The notes beneath the pieces are model-generated. The model was not told the origin of the DNA. It did no database searches and saw nothing but the letters and a program-made list of their open reading frames with translations. A stretch of DNA of 64,000 nt from Echiichthys vipera (Eukaryota; Chordata; Actinopteri; Perciformes; Trachinidae): the NCBI GenBank assembly GCA_963691815.1, contig OY829657.1, positions 30,354,366 through 30,418,365 on the forward strand, read 5' to 3'. The translations under genes and the position numbers were made by a program. Of the stretch, positions 52,172 through 62,689 are shown piece after piece. Position 1 is the stretch's first letter. The number at the start of each line of letters is the position of its first letter.

Positions 52172-55100
52172 CTGAAAACAAACAAAAAAGGGTAATCAAA
52201 GATATGATACATACAGAATATCAATATTCAGTCAGGTTCTCCATGTTGCAATGAAATGATCATTTAGCATGTTTTCTAAAAACTTACTTCTCACACCAAG
52301 AAATGTATTGAACACTGAGGCGTGGCCTGACATGGCTGCCATAGCATGCCCACAGCAAGGCTGAAGCTGCTACACGTACCATGGAATAAGCAAGCACTCT
52401 ATTTTTACATGCTCGTCTGTTTCTTCCTCTATGTGCAGCCATAGAGGTTACAATGCCAGCCACAAGAGGACGCATTTACAGCTTTAACAGCATCAGATTT
52501 TAATCTATCTTCCTTGTCTCTGTGTTACAATTTGGTCAATCATTTTAACTTCTCAGTGACACATATTTTGAATGTCATTACCATTATAAAAAAACATATG
52601 AAAAAAGCACCTTGGAGAAATATGGAGAGAGTGAAGACACTAATAGGAACCTGCCGCAAATATGAGCGGTTAAAGACCAAATTGCAGACCGATTACAATA
52701 TCATTAAAGGCTCTGGTCATTAAATATAATAGAGAAATGAAAATATCTAGATATTATTACATCCTCAAATTATTACTCAATGTGTGAATAAGTCTAAATT
52801 TCTGTTTAGCACAGTTGATTAACAGGTTAATCTTCTTTGACCAATACCTGCAGAGCTCCACTCTAGGAGGAATGTAATGAATTTGCCTCATACTTTAAAT
52901 ATGGATTTTTTTAATATAAAGAACAATATTGTGGCTTGTGTTGTGTCATGTTGCTAACACTCCAACCTTGCCCTTATTAAATGTGATGGACAGGTGGTGC
53001 ACCTAAGTTCTTTTTCATTTTTCAAAAATGTTTTCAGCAGCTTTGGTTTTGAGGCGGGTTTAAGTATGACGCCACAGGTGAACTCCTCTAGTCAACCAAG
53101 CAAGCGGAAGCAACACATGCAAATCCGACCTGATCTAGACAAATTTTAAGACAGCGGTAGCCCTAATTCTGTTAGCAGCTCCCTAACTCTTTTTTCTCTG
53201 GATCCTTCTGTTTAATATGGACCGGGCTCCTGAAATTGGGCCTTTAGTCCTTAAATTCACGTTACACAAACGGAAAACATCCTTTACCCACATGTTCACT
53301 TTCTGAGATTTGCCTCAATTCTGTTAGTATGTCATACGCTTTGTTGATCTGATTGGTTGATTTGGCCTGTATGTTGGTGATAGACAGATGGTTTATCCAA
53401 TCAGCAAACAGTACTTTCACCTCTGCCCAAAAGATCTCAACAAGAGAGTTCCCAGATGCACATGCTGAGCAAGTGCAAATCATGCGAATCAATCCATCTG
53501 ATAGTTGATGAGTCAGGTTATGGATGATGTCCCTGAGATTGTTATTACATCTCTACTCTCTAGAATAGCCATTGTAGCACCATTGTTAAAAATTAATTCA
53601 TCTTAATTTCTTTCTTTTTTTTAAATCAATGACTACAAACCAATCTCAAATCTTCCATGCCTGGGAAAAAGACATCTTGAAAAGGTTTTATACCAACAAT
53701 TCCAGGCATATCTGCCATATAACAGTCTGTTTGTCACATGGCAACAGTCTTTGTTATAGAGTCAAGCACAGTACAGAAACTGCTCTCAGTTTTCAACGAT
53801 CTGAAAATGACCTCAAACCATAAAGCTTCTATTCTGGGACAGCCTTTTGATTCTAACAACTTCATATAGTTTTTTTTTTTTTCATGTATGATCTTTGACT
53901 TTTTGATTTTAATTTTGAAGCACATTGTCCTGTCGTATACAATTATGTTATATAAATTACCTTGACATATAGCTTCATTATAAAGGCCAAACTATAAAAT
54001 ATCTGTGATTTTTCAATCATGACCATTGGCCCTTATTTTTTAAAGGTGGCGGGCGCACAGAAGAGAGCTCTCGGCACTTTTTAAGCAAACTTTTAGAAGG
54101 ATGAAACTTGATAAAATGTGAAACAGACCATTGTGTAAAATAAATCGAAATAGTGCCTCAAATCATATGAAGATTTCACAAAAGCCATTCTTACAATTAA
54201 CACACAAACAGCTGTTTGAATGATTCTCTCTGCAGTGGAAAAACGACAAGATGTAGGATCATAAATTCAAATGAAGATATCTTACACACTAATGCTGTTT
54301 TTGACGCCTCTGTCCGGCAGATAGGAGCGCAGTTTTAATATGGTTATCTTGTTATCAGTGTTTAATACAGTCTTTATTTGAATGTCTTTAGTTCATTTTA
54401 ATTTTGTTTTCAATTTGTCTGTTTTTAAAATCTGATTATTTCCCACACATGTAGGTTTTTAGATCAATCAAATAGATGGATATAGAAATCATGCCATCAC
54501 AGTGCGTAATGACGCAAACTCTGATTTACAGACAGATGAGAATGAGCCAGTTCGGACTGCAGCGCACTGTTCTCATGGTTCGTTTGGATCTCCGGGAACA
54601 GGGAAATAAAAAGGCCGAAGTTGTGTAAATGTCCTGTTTCTTTCTGTAATTGGTGCTGTTGACTGCACTCATGTTGCTATAAGGGCACAGAGTGAGAATA
54701 AAAATGCTTTCATTCATCTCTTTTTCATTCATCTCTTTTTCATTTCAGCCACAGTCCGACCTTCCGATGCTGCATTAACTGTGTCTGCATCATGTCTCCA
54801 CTATACGGTTGTTTTGTCATTAGTTATGTCAACACTGTGTCCTCCAAACAACATGTTTTTTTCTTTTTCACACCTCTCCAACAAGAATATCAACTTCACA
54901 TTGATTGTGTCTTTTTTCCCGTTTTCCTCTCTGTGTTTGTCATGATTTCAGTATGAATTAATATTAATTTGGGGCGTTTCATTAACTATTTATAGGCATA
55001 TATGGGCGTGACGTGAAGCCGCAAAAGCTGCTCCACATTAAGAGTTAACTGTGATTTATAAAGGGAAACCGGCGTAGGACACACATGGTTTTAGAAATCC

Positions 55101-58100
55101 CAATATTTTTAGGCACACGCACGTCCAATTTTTGGTCCGTCAGCCACTTTTGAAGTGAATCCTACGCTAGGTTTTATGAATGAGGCCCCTGCACTGCATA
55201 TCAGAGGTCAGGCACGAAGCTAACATGGCAAGGACATACTAAGTAAATTATCAACCTAGTTGGACCCTTCTTATAGTTTTATGTAAAGCTACAGCAGTCT
55301 AAGCTTTTATTGTGTTGTGTTAAAGACTAATTTCAACCATTTTACCTTTGCTCCCTCCAGCATGTGTGGGTCTTTCTGAAGTACATTGTTCAGTCCTTCC
55401 TCTGTTGTGAATCCGACCCAGCAGAAGCCTCTGTGAAAGCCTGTTTCTTTATCCTTGGAAAAGAGACAGCAGACAGTCAAACAAACAAAGATAAGCAAGA
55501 TTTTGCAGGTTTGGCAAGAGTTTGAGTAATGCTGATGACTGGTATGGATAACTGACTAAGCTTTAAGTCTCTGTATGTTAATTCTTTTAAACTACCAAAA
55601 GGAAAACAAAAACCATCACCCACATGTTCAGGTGGCTGTGGGCTAACATGGACATATATACACAGACGCCACATCGACTGTTGAGGGATGTGCCTAAAGT
55701 GCTGCCATCTTGGAACAGGGCTATCAGAGGCAGCGTTGTGTCAACATAAGAAGGAAAGAGGTACTCCTCAATCTCTAAGTAGAATCAAAAAGGTAATTAT
55801 TTGCCAAATAATGGATAGATTTCCAAACATGCTGATTTGTTAAAAACGTCACAAATGTAGCTATGATACAAGGTGCTTGGATATTTAAAAAAATGCTGGT
55901 TTTACTACCAAATACAAATTCAGCAGAGGAAGATTTGTAAAGACAGCAGATCCTATGGCTCCAATAATAATAGTAATAATAATAATAATAATACAATTAT
56001 AATATAATAACATAATAATAGTAACAATAAAAATATAATAATTATATATAAATAATTATTATATTCAAATGCAATGTATACCCAGGAAGACTATCCGAGA
56101 AATAAAATTGTCTCTTTTTTTCCCCTCTCTTCTCTTGTAACACATGCTACAAGTATTGCAAGAAAAGAGAAAAAGACAGTAAAACAGAAACGTTCGGTGC
56201 CCTGTGTCATATATAGTTTATGTAAAAGAAACTATTGTTGCGACACTAACATTGTAACTGTAACAATGGAATGCAGAACAGTTTATGTATTGTTGCCTTG
56301 GTTATAGAAGATGCTTTTCTTATGCCGGTTTGTTTAGATGTTTGGGATGTCACGAATCAACGAATCAAGCCGACCCTCTATAATTTTACATGGTGTCCGA
56401 AGTCGTTCAACAAATGATCAAGAGATAAATTAAGAAGACAGACGGCAAGAAGAAAAGAAATGGCATGAAAAGTTTAACCCTTCGGAGAACTTTACATTTG
56501 ACAAGCAGACGGAGTGGCCCCACTGGAAGCAACTGTTCGAGTGATACAGAATCACAATAAAACTTCACAAGGACGAGGGAAAAGTCCAAGTGAGCTGCCT
56601 GATTTACGCCAACGAGGCAGAAAACATTTTCAAGTCATTCACTTTTGCTCAAGAGGCGGACCGCAATGATTTTGTCATCGTTATGAGGCTTAACTAGTAC
56701 TACTTTAGTACTTTTTACCGAGGAGGAATATTATCCACAAACGGGCATGTTTTTACCAACGGGTCCAACGGTGAGAAGGCAGAATGAATGAATGAATGAA
56801 TGAATTCATCAGGGCCCTGTAGGATCTCTCAGAGCACTGTGAGTTTGAAACAACTTGAGAAGAAAATATCCGCCACCGCATCATCATTGGAAAAATGGAT
56901 AAAAAGCTCTCCCGCAGGCTGCAACTGATGGCGTACCTGACACTGACACACACAATACAGACTGTCAAGACAGACAGAGGAGGTCGCGACACAAGTGAGG
57001 CTGCAAGGAGACACTGCAGGATCAATAAAGGAGATGCAGTTTAAACGTAAAACCACAAACTGGAAACCCCAACAGCGACAACAAGACAAGTCAAATGACA
57101 GAAAATTGTTGGGAAATGAGAAGAAATGTGGCAAATGTGGGAAAACAGCATAACAGAGATGAAAAGTGCAGAGGTTGCACAGAAACAGAGAGATGAGCAG
57201 ACCTCTCATTTCCTGGGTTCAGTGTGTGATGCTAGAAAAGTGAACAGTGGACTGTGCAACTACAAGTTGATTCCTCTTCAGTAGAATTTAAGATTGACAC
57301 GGGAGCTGATGTCGCTATCATAAGTGAGGACACGTTTCACACACTTTCCCCTGAGAGAACACTGGATGCACCTGACATTCCTCTGGACAGCCCAGGAGGT
57401 GAGCTGCTGTGTCTGGGCCGCTTTAATGCAACATTCAGTCACAAAGGGAAAGATTATCCCTTCACAGCCTACGTAGTACGTGGACGTAGAGTCAGCAATC
57501 TCCTCAGCCGACTCTGTCAGTAAGGATGAACCTGATGAGGAGAGTAGATGAGCTAAAATTCCTCACCAGCCATCTAACCCACAGTGAGCATGGTACTCTG
57601 AAACAAAACTGAACCAGTCAAAATCCAGTTAAGAGATGATGCTGTACCTTATGCTCTGCACACTGTACGCTGTGTGCCCTTTACCCATGTTACAGAAGGT
57701 GGAAGTGGAAATACAGAGGATGGAAAAGGATGGTGTCATCAAGCGGGTGACAACCTACTGAATGGTGCGCTCCCATGGTACCAGCCCTGAAGAACAACAC
57801 AGGCACAGCCCAAATCTGCGTTGCCCTGACAAAACTAAATAAGCCAGTCAAAAGAGAATGCTACATCCTACCCACCTCAGACAAGATAACAGCCAAGCTG
57901 AGCAGTGCAACTATGTTTTCTTCCCTTGATGCTGCCAGTGGATTCTGGCAGATCCCTCTGCATCCAGACAGCTGCAAACTGACAACATTCATAACACCAT
58001 TTGGCAGATACAGTTTCAAAAAAAGACCTTTTGGCACAACAAGTGCACCAGAGATATTCCAGCGGAAGATGCTGGAGACTCTAGAAGGACTGGAAGGCGT

Positions 58101-59778
58101 GGCAGTCGTCATTGATGACATCTTAATCTATGGGACCTTGATGGAGCAACATGATGTCCGACTCGAGAAGATGCTGCAGTGTGTTGAGTTGGCAGGGTTG
58201 AAACGCAACAAGGAGAAATGCCTTTTATGCAGAGCCAGCTACGCTTCCTCATCTCATCGACCAGTCAGGGGTCAGACCGGACCAAGACAAAGTGGAGGCC
58301 ATACACCAGCTGCCACCACCTGAAAATGCGCAGGAGCTAAATAGAGTCCTTGGCATGGTGAATTACCTGGGGAGGTTCGTCTCAGCCCTTGCAGCTGTGG
58401 GACACTGACGTGAATATTAAGTAGCCATGTGGAACACACAGTCTCTTCACAACATGATTCCATCAGACCTTATATTCACACTGTTTAACCCAAGTCGGCA
58501 TCTATGCATAGTCCTAGTCATGTCCAAATGAAGCATTTTCATTATTTTCTGAGACCACTAGATGGAGCGCTCTGTTCAACAAAGGGTTGAAAACACACTG
58601 AATCACCATTCATTGAATACTTTTCTTTAAACCAAGAGCTCCATCTAGTGGGCTCAACAAATACAACTCATGCTTCATGAAGCTTCATTTGGACATCACA
58701 ACACAGTCCCATTATGTTTTACAGACATTTGTAGTTCACTAATAAGGTAAAACATGTTGTTTATGCTGCATTTGTACGCTGTGTGCTGAACTTTCACTGT
58801 CCTATGAATCGTGCGTCAGACGCGGCTTTCTCACCCTCAAAACAGCCTCATTAAGCGTTAAAATTTAGGTTTTGGCCAACAATGCCCGTAAAAGATAGTC
58901 ATATTTATAGTCAACTGATCGTCAAATCAGTTTGTTTGTGTTTTTGCTCATGAAAAACCCTCTAATCCGGGGTAGCGAGCCATGGACATTAAGCAGACAG
59001 CGGCAGGTGCACGTGATTCCAGCTCTGCGTGGTCACGCGTGTCAGGCAGAGGGTTACTGAGAGATGTGATTTCTGATAGGAACATCTTATTAAAAGTATT
59101 GGTTGTTAGAACATAAATGTGTTTTGTTTGTATCTTTCTTTGACAACTCTGACAGTATATTCAGAACTGTAGTTTCACTTTCACTGCGCTGTTTCAGACT
59201 GTGTCGGATTGAAGGTCTATAATAAAACCAACAAATGGGCAAATATTCAAATGAAATGATGCTGATGATTAAACAGGAGCAGACTGTTGTATTTCTGACG
59301 CCCAGATAGATTTAAAGCCCAGCCAATATGCGCTCTGACAGTGCCGGATCCTGGATAGAACAACTTAGTCTAAGAGGCGGAGGGGGTTAATCCCACACAC
59401 TAAGGAGACCGATTAAAAACACATGAGTTATTTTCACATTTTTAGCAACAGTATTTATTAATAGGCTTATGTTTATACCCAAATAGGTTATTTATCATGG
59501 TTGATTGGGAGAAACCAAGCATCTATACGTAAAATCAGACATTCAGCACCCCCCAAGCCAGAATGGCTTGTTTCATAACTACATTTTGCGACGATTGGCA
59601 GTCGAATCAGGCTCCTCGGAGCGAATAGTCGACTATCTGGGGTCACTAATAGACAGAACCAATAAATAGTATATAAACAGTACGATTCATTCAGTCACTC
59701 TAATGCTGTGTCAACTTACAAATGGAAGAAGACAGTTCTTCACTGGGCCAAACTGTCCGAAGTACTCCTTCATCTCCT
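52103..59778 (-). CDS. slirp: slirp: mitochondrial RNA-binding protein, first exon not found
   Basis: Three exons (59778-59720, 55453-55346, 52171-52103) join in phase and encode about 78 residues matching vertebrate SLIRP from the middle of the RRM to the C-terminus. SLIRP is a small mitochondrial RRM protein that works with LRPPRC to stabilise mitochondrial mRNAs. Visible are the loop and helix EEMKEYFGQFGPVKNCLLPF, the RNP1 stretch RGFCWVGF inside DKETGFHRGF, and the short basic/acidic tail HVQRNRRSFTG followed by NKDNEYD and a stop. All recognised splice sites are GT-AG. The human protein is 109 residues, so about 30 residues with the targeting sequence and RNP2 are missing. They should lie on the right, either beyond 64000 or in a stretch I could not recognise. 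Introns of 4266 and 3174 bp contain transposon debris. This is the only host gene I can name here. Confidence 0.8.
52172..54028. other. slirp intron, no further feature
   Basis: AT-rich sequence. An open frame at 53262-53492 (minus) is noted but not assigned. No other transposon could be named here. Confidence 0.4.
54029..55189. mobile_element. possible DNA element with GGGGCCTCAT-type ends
   Basis: The right end, read on the minus strand, is GGGGCCTCATTCATAAAAC followed by CTAGCGTAGGATTCA. It is closely related to the MITE end at 773. The left candidate end GGCCCTTATTTTTTAAA at 54029 is only loosely complementary. Content between them is not coding. The right end is well supported, the left end is not. 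Confidence 0.3.
55346..55453 (-). CDS. slirp: slirp third coding exon (RNP1)
   Basis: 108 bases, 36 whole codons from DKETGFHRGF to LEGAK. Acceptor CCAAG precedes 55453 and donor GTAAAA lies at 55345-55340. The RNP1 octamer RGFCWVGF carries the aromatic residues that contact RNA in RRM proteins. Confidence 0.85.
55454..56135. other. slirp intron with simple repeats
   Basis: Nothing coding was recognised. An AAT-rich simple repeat occupies about 55960-56060. Confidence 0.4.
55960..56060. repeat. AAT/ATA simple repeat
   Basis: Runs of AATAATAATA and ATAATATAATA with interruptions. Confidence 0.75.
56136..56390 (+). repeat. putative Gypsy LTR in the slirp intron
   Basis: TGTAACACATG opens and ATAATTTTACA closes a 255-bp segment. 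It is followed at once by TGGTGTCCGAAGTCG, which has the form of a primer-binding site. A TATATAG motif lies inside. Gag text starts about 60 bases later. No matching 3-prime LTR was found. Confidence 0.45.
56430..57250 (+). pseudogene. Gypsy gag remnant
   Basis: Broken frames give KFNPSENFTFDKQTEWPHWK, then YRITIKLHKDEGKVQVSCLI and YANEAENIFKSFTFAQEADR, a Gypsy gag capsid region. A zinc-knuckle start (KCGKCGKT) appears near 57130. Stops and a GAATGAATGAATG duplication near 56785 disrupt it. It is antisense to the host gene. Confidence 0.6.
57254..57523 (+). pseudogene. Gypsy aspartic protease
   Basis: An open frame of 89 codons contains VEFKIDTGADVAIISEDTFH, with the catalytic DTG intact, and GRFNATFSHKGKDYPFTAYV. 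It stops soon after the second half of the domain, before the expected link to RT. Confidence 0.65.
57700..58390 (+). pseudogene. Gypsy RT fingers and palm
   Basis: The frame at 57775-58323 has TAQICVALTKLNKPVKRECY, then TMFSSLDAASGFWQIPLHPD (motif A), PFGRYSFKKRPFGTTSAPEI and VVIDDILIYG (motif C). After a frameshift near 58240, NAQELNRVLGMVNYLGRFV-like text ends the fragment at about 58390. RNase H and integrase are absent. Motif residues are kept, so decay is mainly by truncation. Confidence 0.65.
58521..58695. mobile_element. 175-bp MITE with perfect 14-bp ends
   Basis: TGTCCAAATGAAGC and its exact complement form the ends, and an inner pair around CCACTAGATGGAGC is also inverted. TCA triplets flank it (58518-58520 and 58696-58698), a TNA-type duplication. 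No coding content. Confidence 0.5.
58700..59719. other. slirp intron, unassigned
   Basis: About 1 kb with no recognisable coding or transposon signature. Confidence 0.4.
59720..59778 (-). CDS. slirp: slirp second coding exon
   Basis: 59 bases: acceptor TTTTTCAG before 59778 and donor GTAAGT at 59719-59714. The exon begins with two bases completing a codon from the unseen exon, then EMKEYFGQFGPVKNC. It ends on a whole codon (phenylalanine). Confidence 0.75.
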
Positions 59779-60425
59779 CTGAAAAAGAAACGGGAACATT
59801 TCATATTAATGTGTCCTGAGGTGCCATTTTTATTATTAAAAAAACTAGCTAAACTAACAATCCTGCAACAAATCCTACCTTTATGAAGGTTACAATGGTT
59901 TTGAAACTATTCATAGTCATTTTTGAGTATGTATTTTGTTGGGTTATACTGTAAGATGTTTCTATTATTTTGTCCTTGTTATAAGGCTATACAGTTCGAC
60001 AAATGACACTCCCCAATATGCCACTGTGGTCAGGTGAGCCTTGATTGCTTTGCCGTACAGTAGGGCTGAAATCCTCTGGCATCTACTGGCAGTTCAGTGG
60101 CTACTTGTGACAAAGTAAATAATGAGAAATATTCAATATAATATTAGGGGGGCCTTTGGTCCCTTCAACATGGAGACAGTGCTAATATGACAGTAAAAAA
60201 TGAAGGAAGAGAGAGATTAGCCAGAAAGCTCGCTCACTTTTTGTCTTTATGGTAATAGGAACTAGGGCTGGGCAATAAACCATTAAAAATATGGACCGCA
60301 ACAGGTAACCAAAAAAAAAATGTGTTTGTTTGTTTGTAATTTTGTTTTCTTTGTTGAAAGAAAGCAGAGGTTGCTCAGCAAGGTTGGTTGCATGAACAAA
60401 AGGCAAACCAGCGTGGAGTGAGAAC
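59779..60425. other. region upstream of the slirp second exon
   Basis: Searched on the minus strand for the missing first coding exon (targeting sequence and RNP2). None recognised. Confidence 0.4.
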
Positions 60426-60499
60426 ACCACACACACACACACACACACGCACACACACGCACGCACGCACGTACGTACGCACGCACGCACGCACACACA
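60426..60499. repeat. CA / ACGC microsatellite
   Basis: CACACACACA units change into ACGCACGC and ACGTACGT units. Confidence 0.85.
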
Positions 60500-61455
60500 A
60501 TTTGCAAAATGAAATATTGAAACAACTAAGAGAAGTAGTAAGAGGGCTGCCTCTCCAGTAGCTCTCCAGTTTGTAAAGAGATTGTTTGTCTTGTCCTATG
60601 GATATTTCTAACTTCAAAATGCAACCAAGAGCCAGTTTTCCTCAATTACTCAAGAGAGGAACGGTTGGCTCTGCAAACAAAAAGACAAGCTGGAATACTA
60701 CACCCCGTCCCGGCGGAGCTGAGGAGGAGACCCAGGGGCTGCAAGTTGAATCTAAGGCGCTACAAGCCATCAATTCCCTCCGTAATCGTGGGGAGCTGTC
60801 CGCGCTGAACAACCAGCGGATCTACTGAGAGCAGCTTCTTCATCTTTATGGAGTCATGGCTAAACCACCTCGTACTTGATGCTAACGTGGACATGCCGGG
60901 ATTCAGAGCCGAAAGAGACCCAGAAGTGAGCGGAAAAGGCGAAGGTTGGGGACTCATCATGTATGTGAACAACCGCTGGTGTGACTCAGGACACATCTCA
61001 GTAAAGAAAGTCTCATGTTGCCGGGACCTCAAGCTGCTAGCTGTTAGACTACGGCCATAGTATCTGCCGAGGGAGTGATCACCGTCTGCGTTTACATCCC
61101 TCCCAGAGCGGACGCAGCCACTGCATGTGATAAGATCCACTCAGTCACTGCAAAGCTACAGACACAGCACCCTGAGGCATTTGTGATCATCTCTGGGGAC
61201 TTTAATCATGCCACTTTGGACTCTACTTTGGCTGTTTTTCACAGGTTGTAAACTGTCCCGCCAGAAACAACAAGCCAATTGATTTCCTGTATACTAATGT
61301 AAGGGATGCATACAGAGCGACTCCCCTCCCCCCACTGGGGAAGTCTGATCACAACATGGTTCACCTACAGCCACTGTATACCCCCCTGGTCCAAAAACAG
61401 CCGGTGACAACTCGCACCATCAGGAGGTGGTCCCCTGAGATGGAAAGTTCCCTGA

Positions 61456-62055
61456 GGGCGCACTCACACTGTCCATTCGTACCATGCCCAAACAGGTTCC
61501 ATGGGTAAAGCCTAGTTCGTTTGACCAGTGTGAGTGCAACCACACTGCGCCTAGCTGCGGCCAGCTTGCCGGCCACGGATCGTTTGGGAGAGGTGGGCTT
61601 TTGTAAGCGTGTTTACACATGTACGAGCACGAGCATGAAGCCTACGGTGGCTCTGACGTCATTTTATGTGCGCCTGTTCGGACATAGAAAAAAAAAAGAC
61701 AGACAGACCATGCGCGGACATTTAAAACAATGGCGGCAAAAGGTTCACGTTGGTGTGACGTGGAGGTGGAGTGTTTCCTGCAGATTTGGTCGGATGAAAA
61801 TATTCAAAAACAGTCGGACAAAACGCACAAAAACTCTGAGGTCTATGGAAAGATTTGTAAATAAAGCGACACATCGCGATGACGTCAATCAATGCGTGTG
61901 ACGTGTTATGGCTTGATGACGTATGAACAGGCAAGAAGCATTCACGCGAAGCCAAGGCAGTGTGAGTACAAACACTGCCAGCGGGGAGAGAGGGAGGAGG
62001 GGACAAGTACCCTAAAGCCCGGGGCACGGCACGGACAGACAGTGCGAGTGCGCCC
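61456..62055 (+). mobile_element. Harbinger-like non-autonomous DNA transposon, copy B
   Basis: Exactly 600 bp between TGA triplets (61453-61455 and 62056-62058). Terminal inverted repeats are GGGCGCACTCACACTGTCC and, as complement of the right end, GGGCGCACTCGCACTGTCT. Removing the insert and one TGA rejoins the LINE reading frame. The TNA-type duplication and the encoded Myb/SANT-like segment both point to PIF/Harbinger. Copy A (1490-2098) and the isolated end (3420-3467) are relatives. Assignment is by inference, since no transposase is present. Confidence 0.7.
61730..61864 (+). CDS. short Myb/SANT-like ORF in copy B
   Basis: 44 codons from ATG to TAA. The product begins MAAKGSRWCDVEVECFLQIW and continues with SDENIQKQ and NSEVYGKICK. 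The spaced tryptophans, the LLQIW-type helix and the VYGKI helix match the N-terminal two helices of Myb/SANT-like DNA-binding domains found in Harbinger-encoded and derived proteins. The domain stops before its third helix, so the ORF may be a first exon or a truncated relic. Whether it is expressed cannot be told. Confidence 0.5.
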   Translation: MAAKGSRWCDVEVECFLQIWSDENIQKQSDKTHKNSEVYGKICK

Positions 62056-62095
62056 TGAGAGACTGTTACAACGCCACAGTCTGGGATGACACATG

Positions 62096-62168
62096 AGGGA
62101 GGTCTGGGAATAATTTCCCTCAGGATAAATAAAGCTTCTTGAATCTTGAATCTTCTTGAATCTTGAAG
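62096..62168 (+). mobile_element. short LINE 3-prime tail
   Basis: TTTCCCTCAGGATAAATAAAGC followed by TTGAATC repeats matches the insert at 12559-12681. It lies within the L2-like LINE linker region. Confidence 0.5.
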
Positions 62169-62435
62169 GTGTGAGACCATCACAGGTCACAACACAAAGA
62201 CCAGAGCTACAGGGGGGACAATGGAGAGAAGGCGAGCGAGCTGAATTACTTCTTCAACAGGTTTAACCATCCCCCACCCCAGCCAACTCTCCTTCTTCCC
62301 TCGCCGCGCCGCGCCGCTCTTTCTCAAAGTGAGTAAGGGCGCAAGTACCCTAAAGCCCTGAGGTAGCCTGTATTATTCACAACGTCAACTTACTGTATGT
62401 ACAAGTAACATGAAAGAAATCACTCCACCTTAAAG

Positions 62436-62487
62436 ATTTGCACCGTAAAAGTGTTTGTTGACAGACAAACACTTTTACGGTGCAAAT
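62436..62487. repeat. perfect 23-bp inverted repeat with 6-base loop
   Basis: ATTTGCACCGTAAAAGTGTT with the next three bases GTT/TGT-type, then TGACAG as spacer, and the exact complement. It is not inside any recognised element and lies just before a GT array. Confidence 0.8.
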
Positions 62488-62505
62488 GTCACCCTGCTTC
62501 AGTAC

Positions 62506-62510
<5 letters not shown>

Positions 62511-62536
<26 letters not shown>
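62511..62536. repeat. (GT)n microsatellite
   Basis: About 13 GT units. Confidence 0.85.
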
Positions 62537-62537
<1 letters not shown>

Positions 62538-62689
62538 AGTGCATTTGTGTGTAAATAGGACAGAGAGCAATCGGGTAAATCTCAGGGGACAAAAGAGGCC
62601 CTGCTCTCAGATAGGGCCATTTTCTACTCAGTCAAACGGCCTCCTGAGGTACTCGCATGCGAATTAGGGGCGTTTTTGGCGAGATAGAC

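Larger units (their letters stand above)
60560..62330 (+). mobile_element. L2-like LINE 5-prime part, carrying insertions
   Basis: Plus-strand text gives the region before the endonuclease (NSLRNRGELSALNNQRIY) and then FMESWLNHLVLDANVDMPGF, FRAERDPEVSGKGEGWGLIM, YVNNRWCDSGHISVKKVSC and VIISGDFNHATLDSTLAVFH, in several frames. After the Harbinger-like insert at 61456-62055 the reading resumes within the endonuclease-RT linker. A LINE tail (62096-62168) interrupts again before EKASELNYFFNRFNHPPPQP. The RT portion may be the fragment at 62690-63770. Confidence 0.6.

Noticed and set aside
53262..53492. 76-codon minus-strand frame in the slirp intron
   Set aside because: Plausible protein-like composition but no recognisable domain, splice context or relative. 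Could be an unrecognised exon or chance.
60182..60617. Cysteine/valine/arginine-rich minus-strand frames
   Set aside because: Translation of the CA/ACGC microsatellite.
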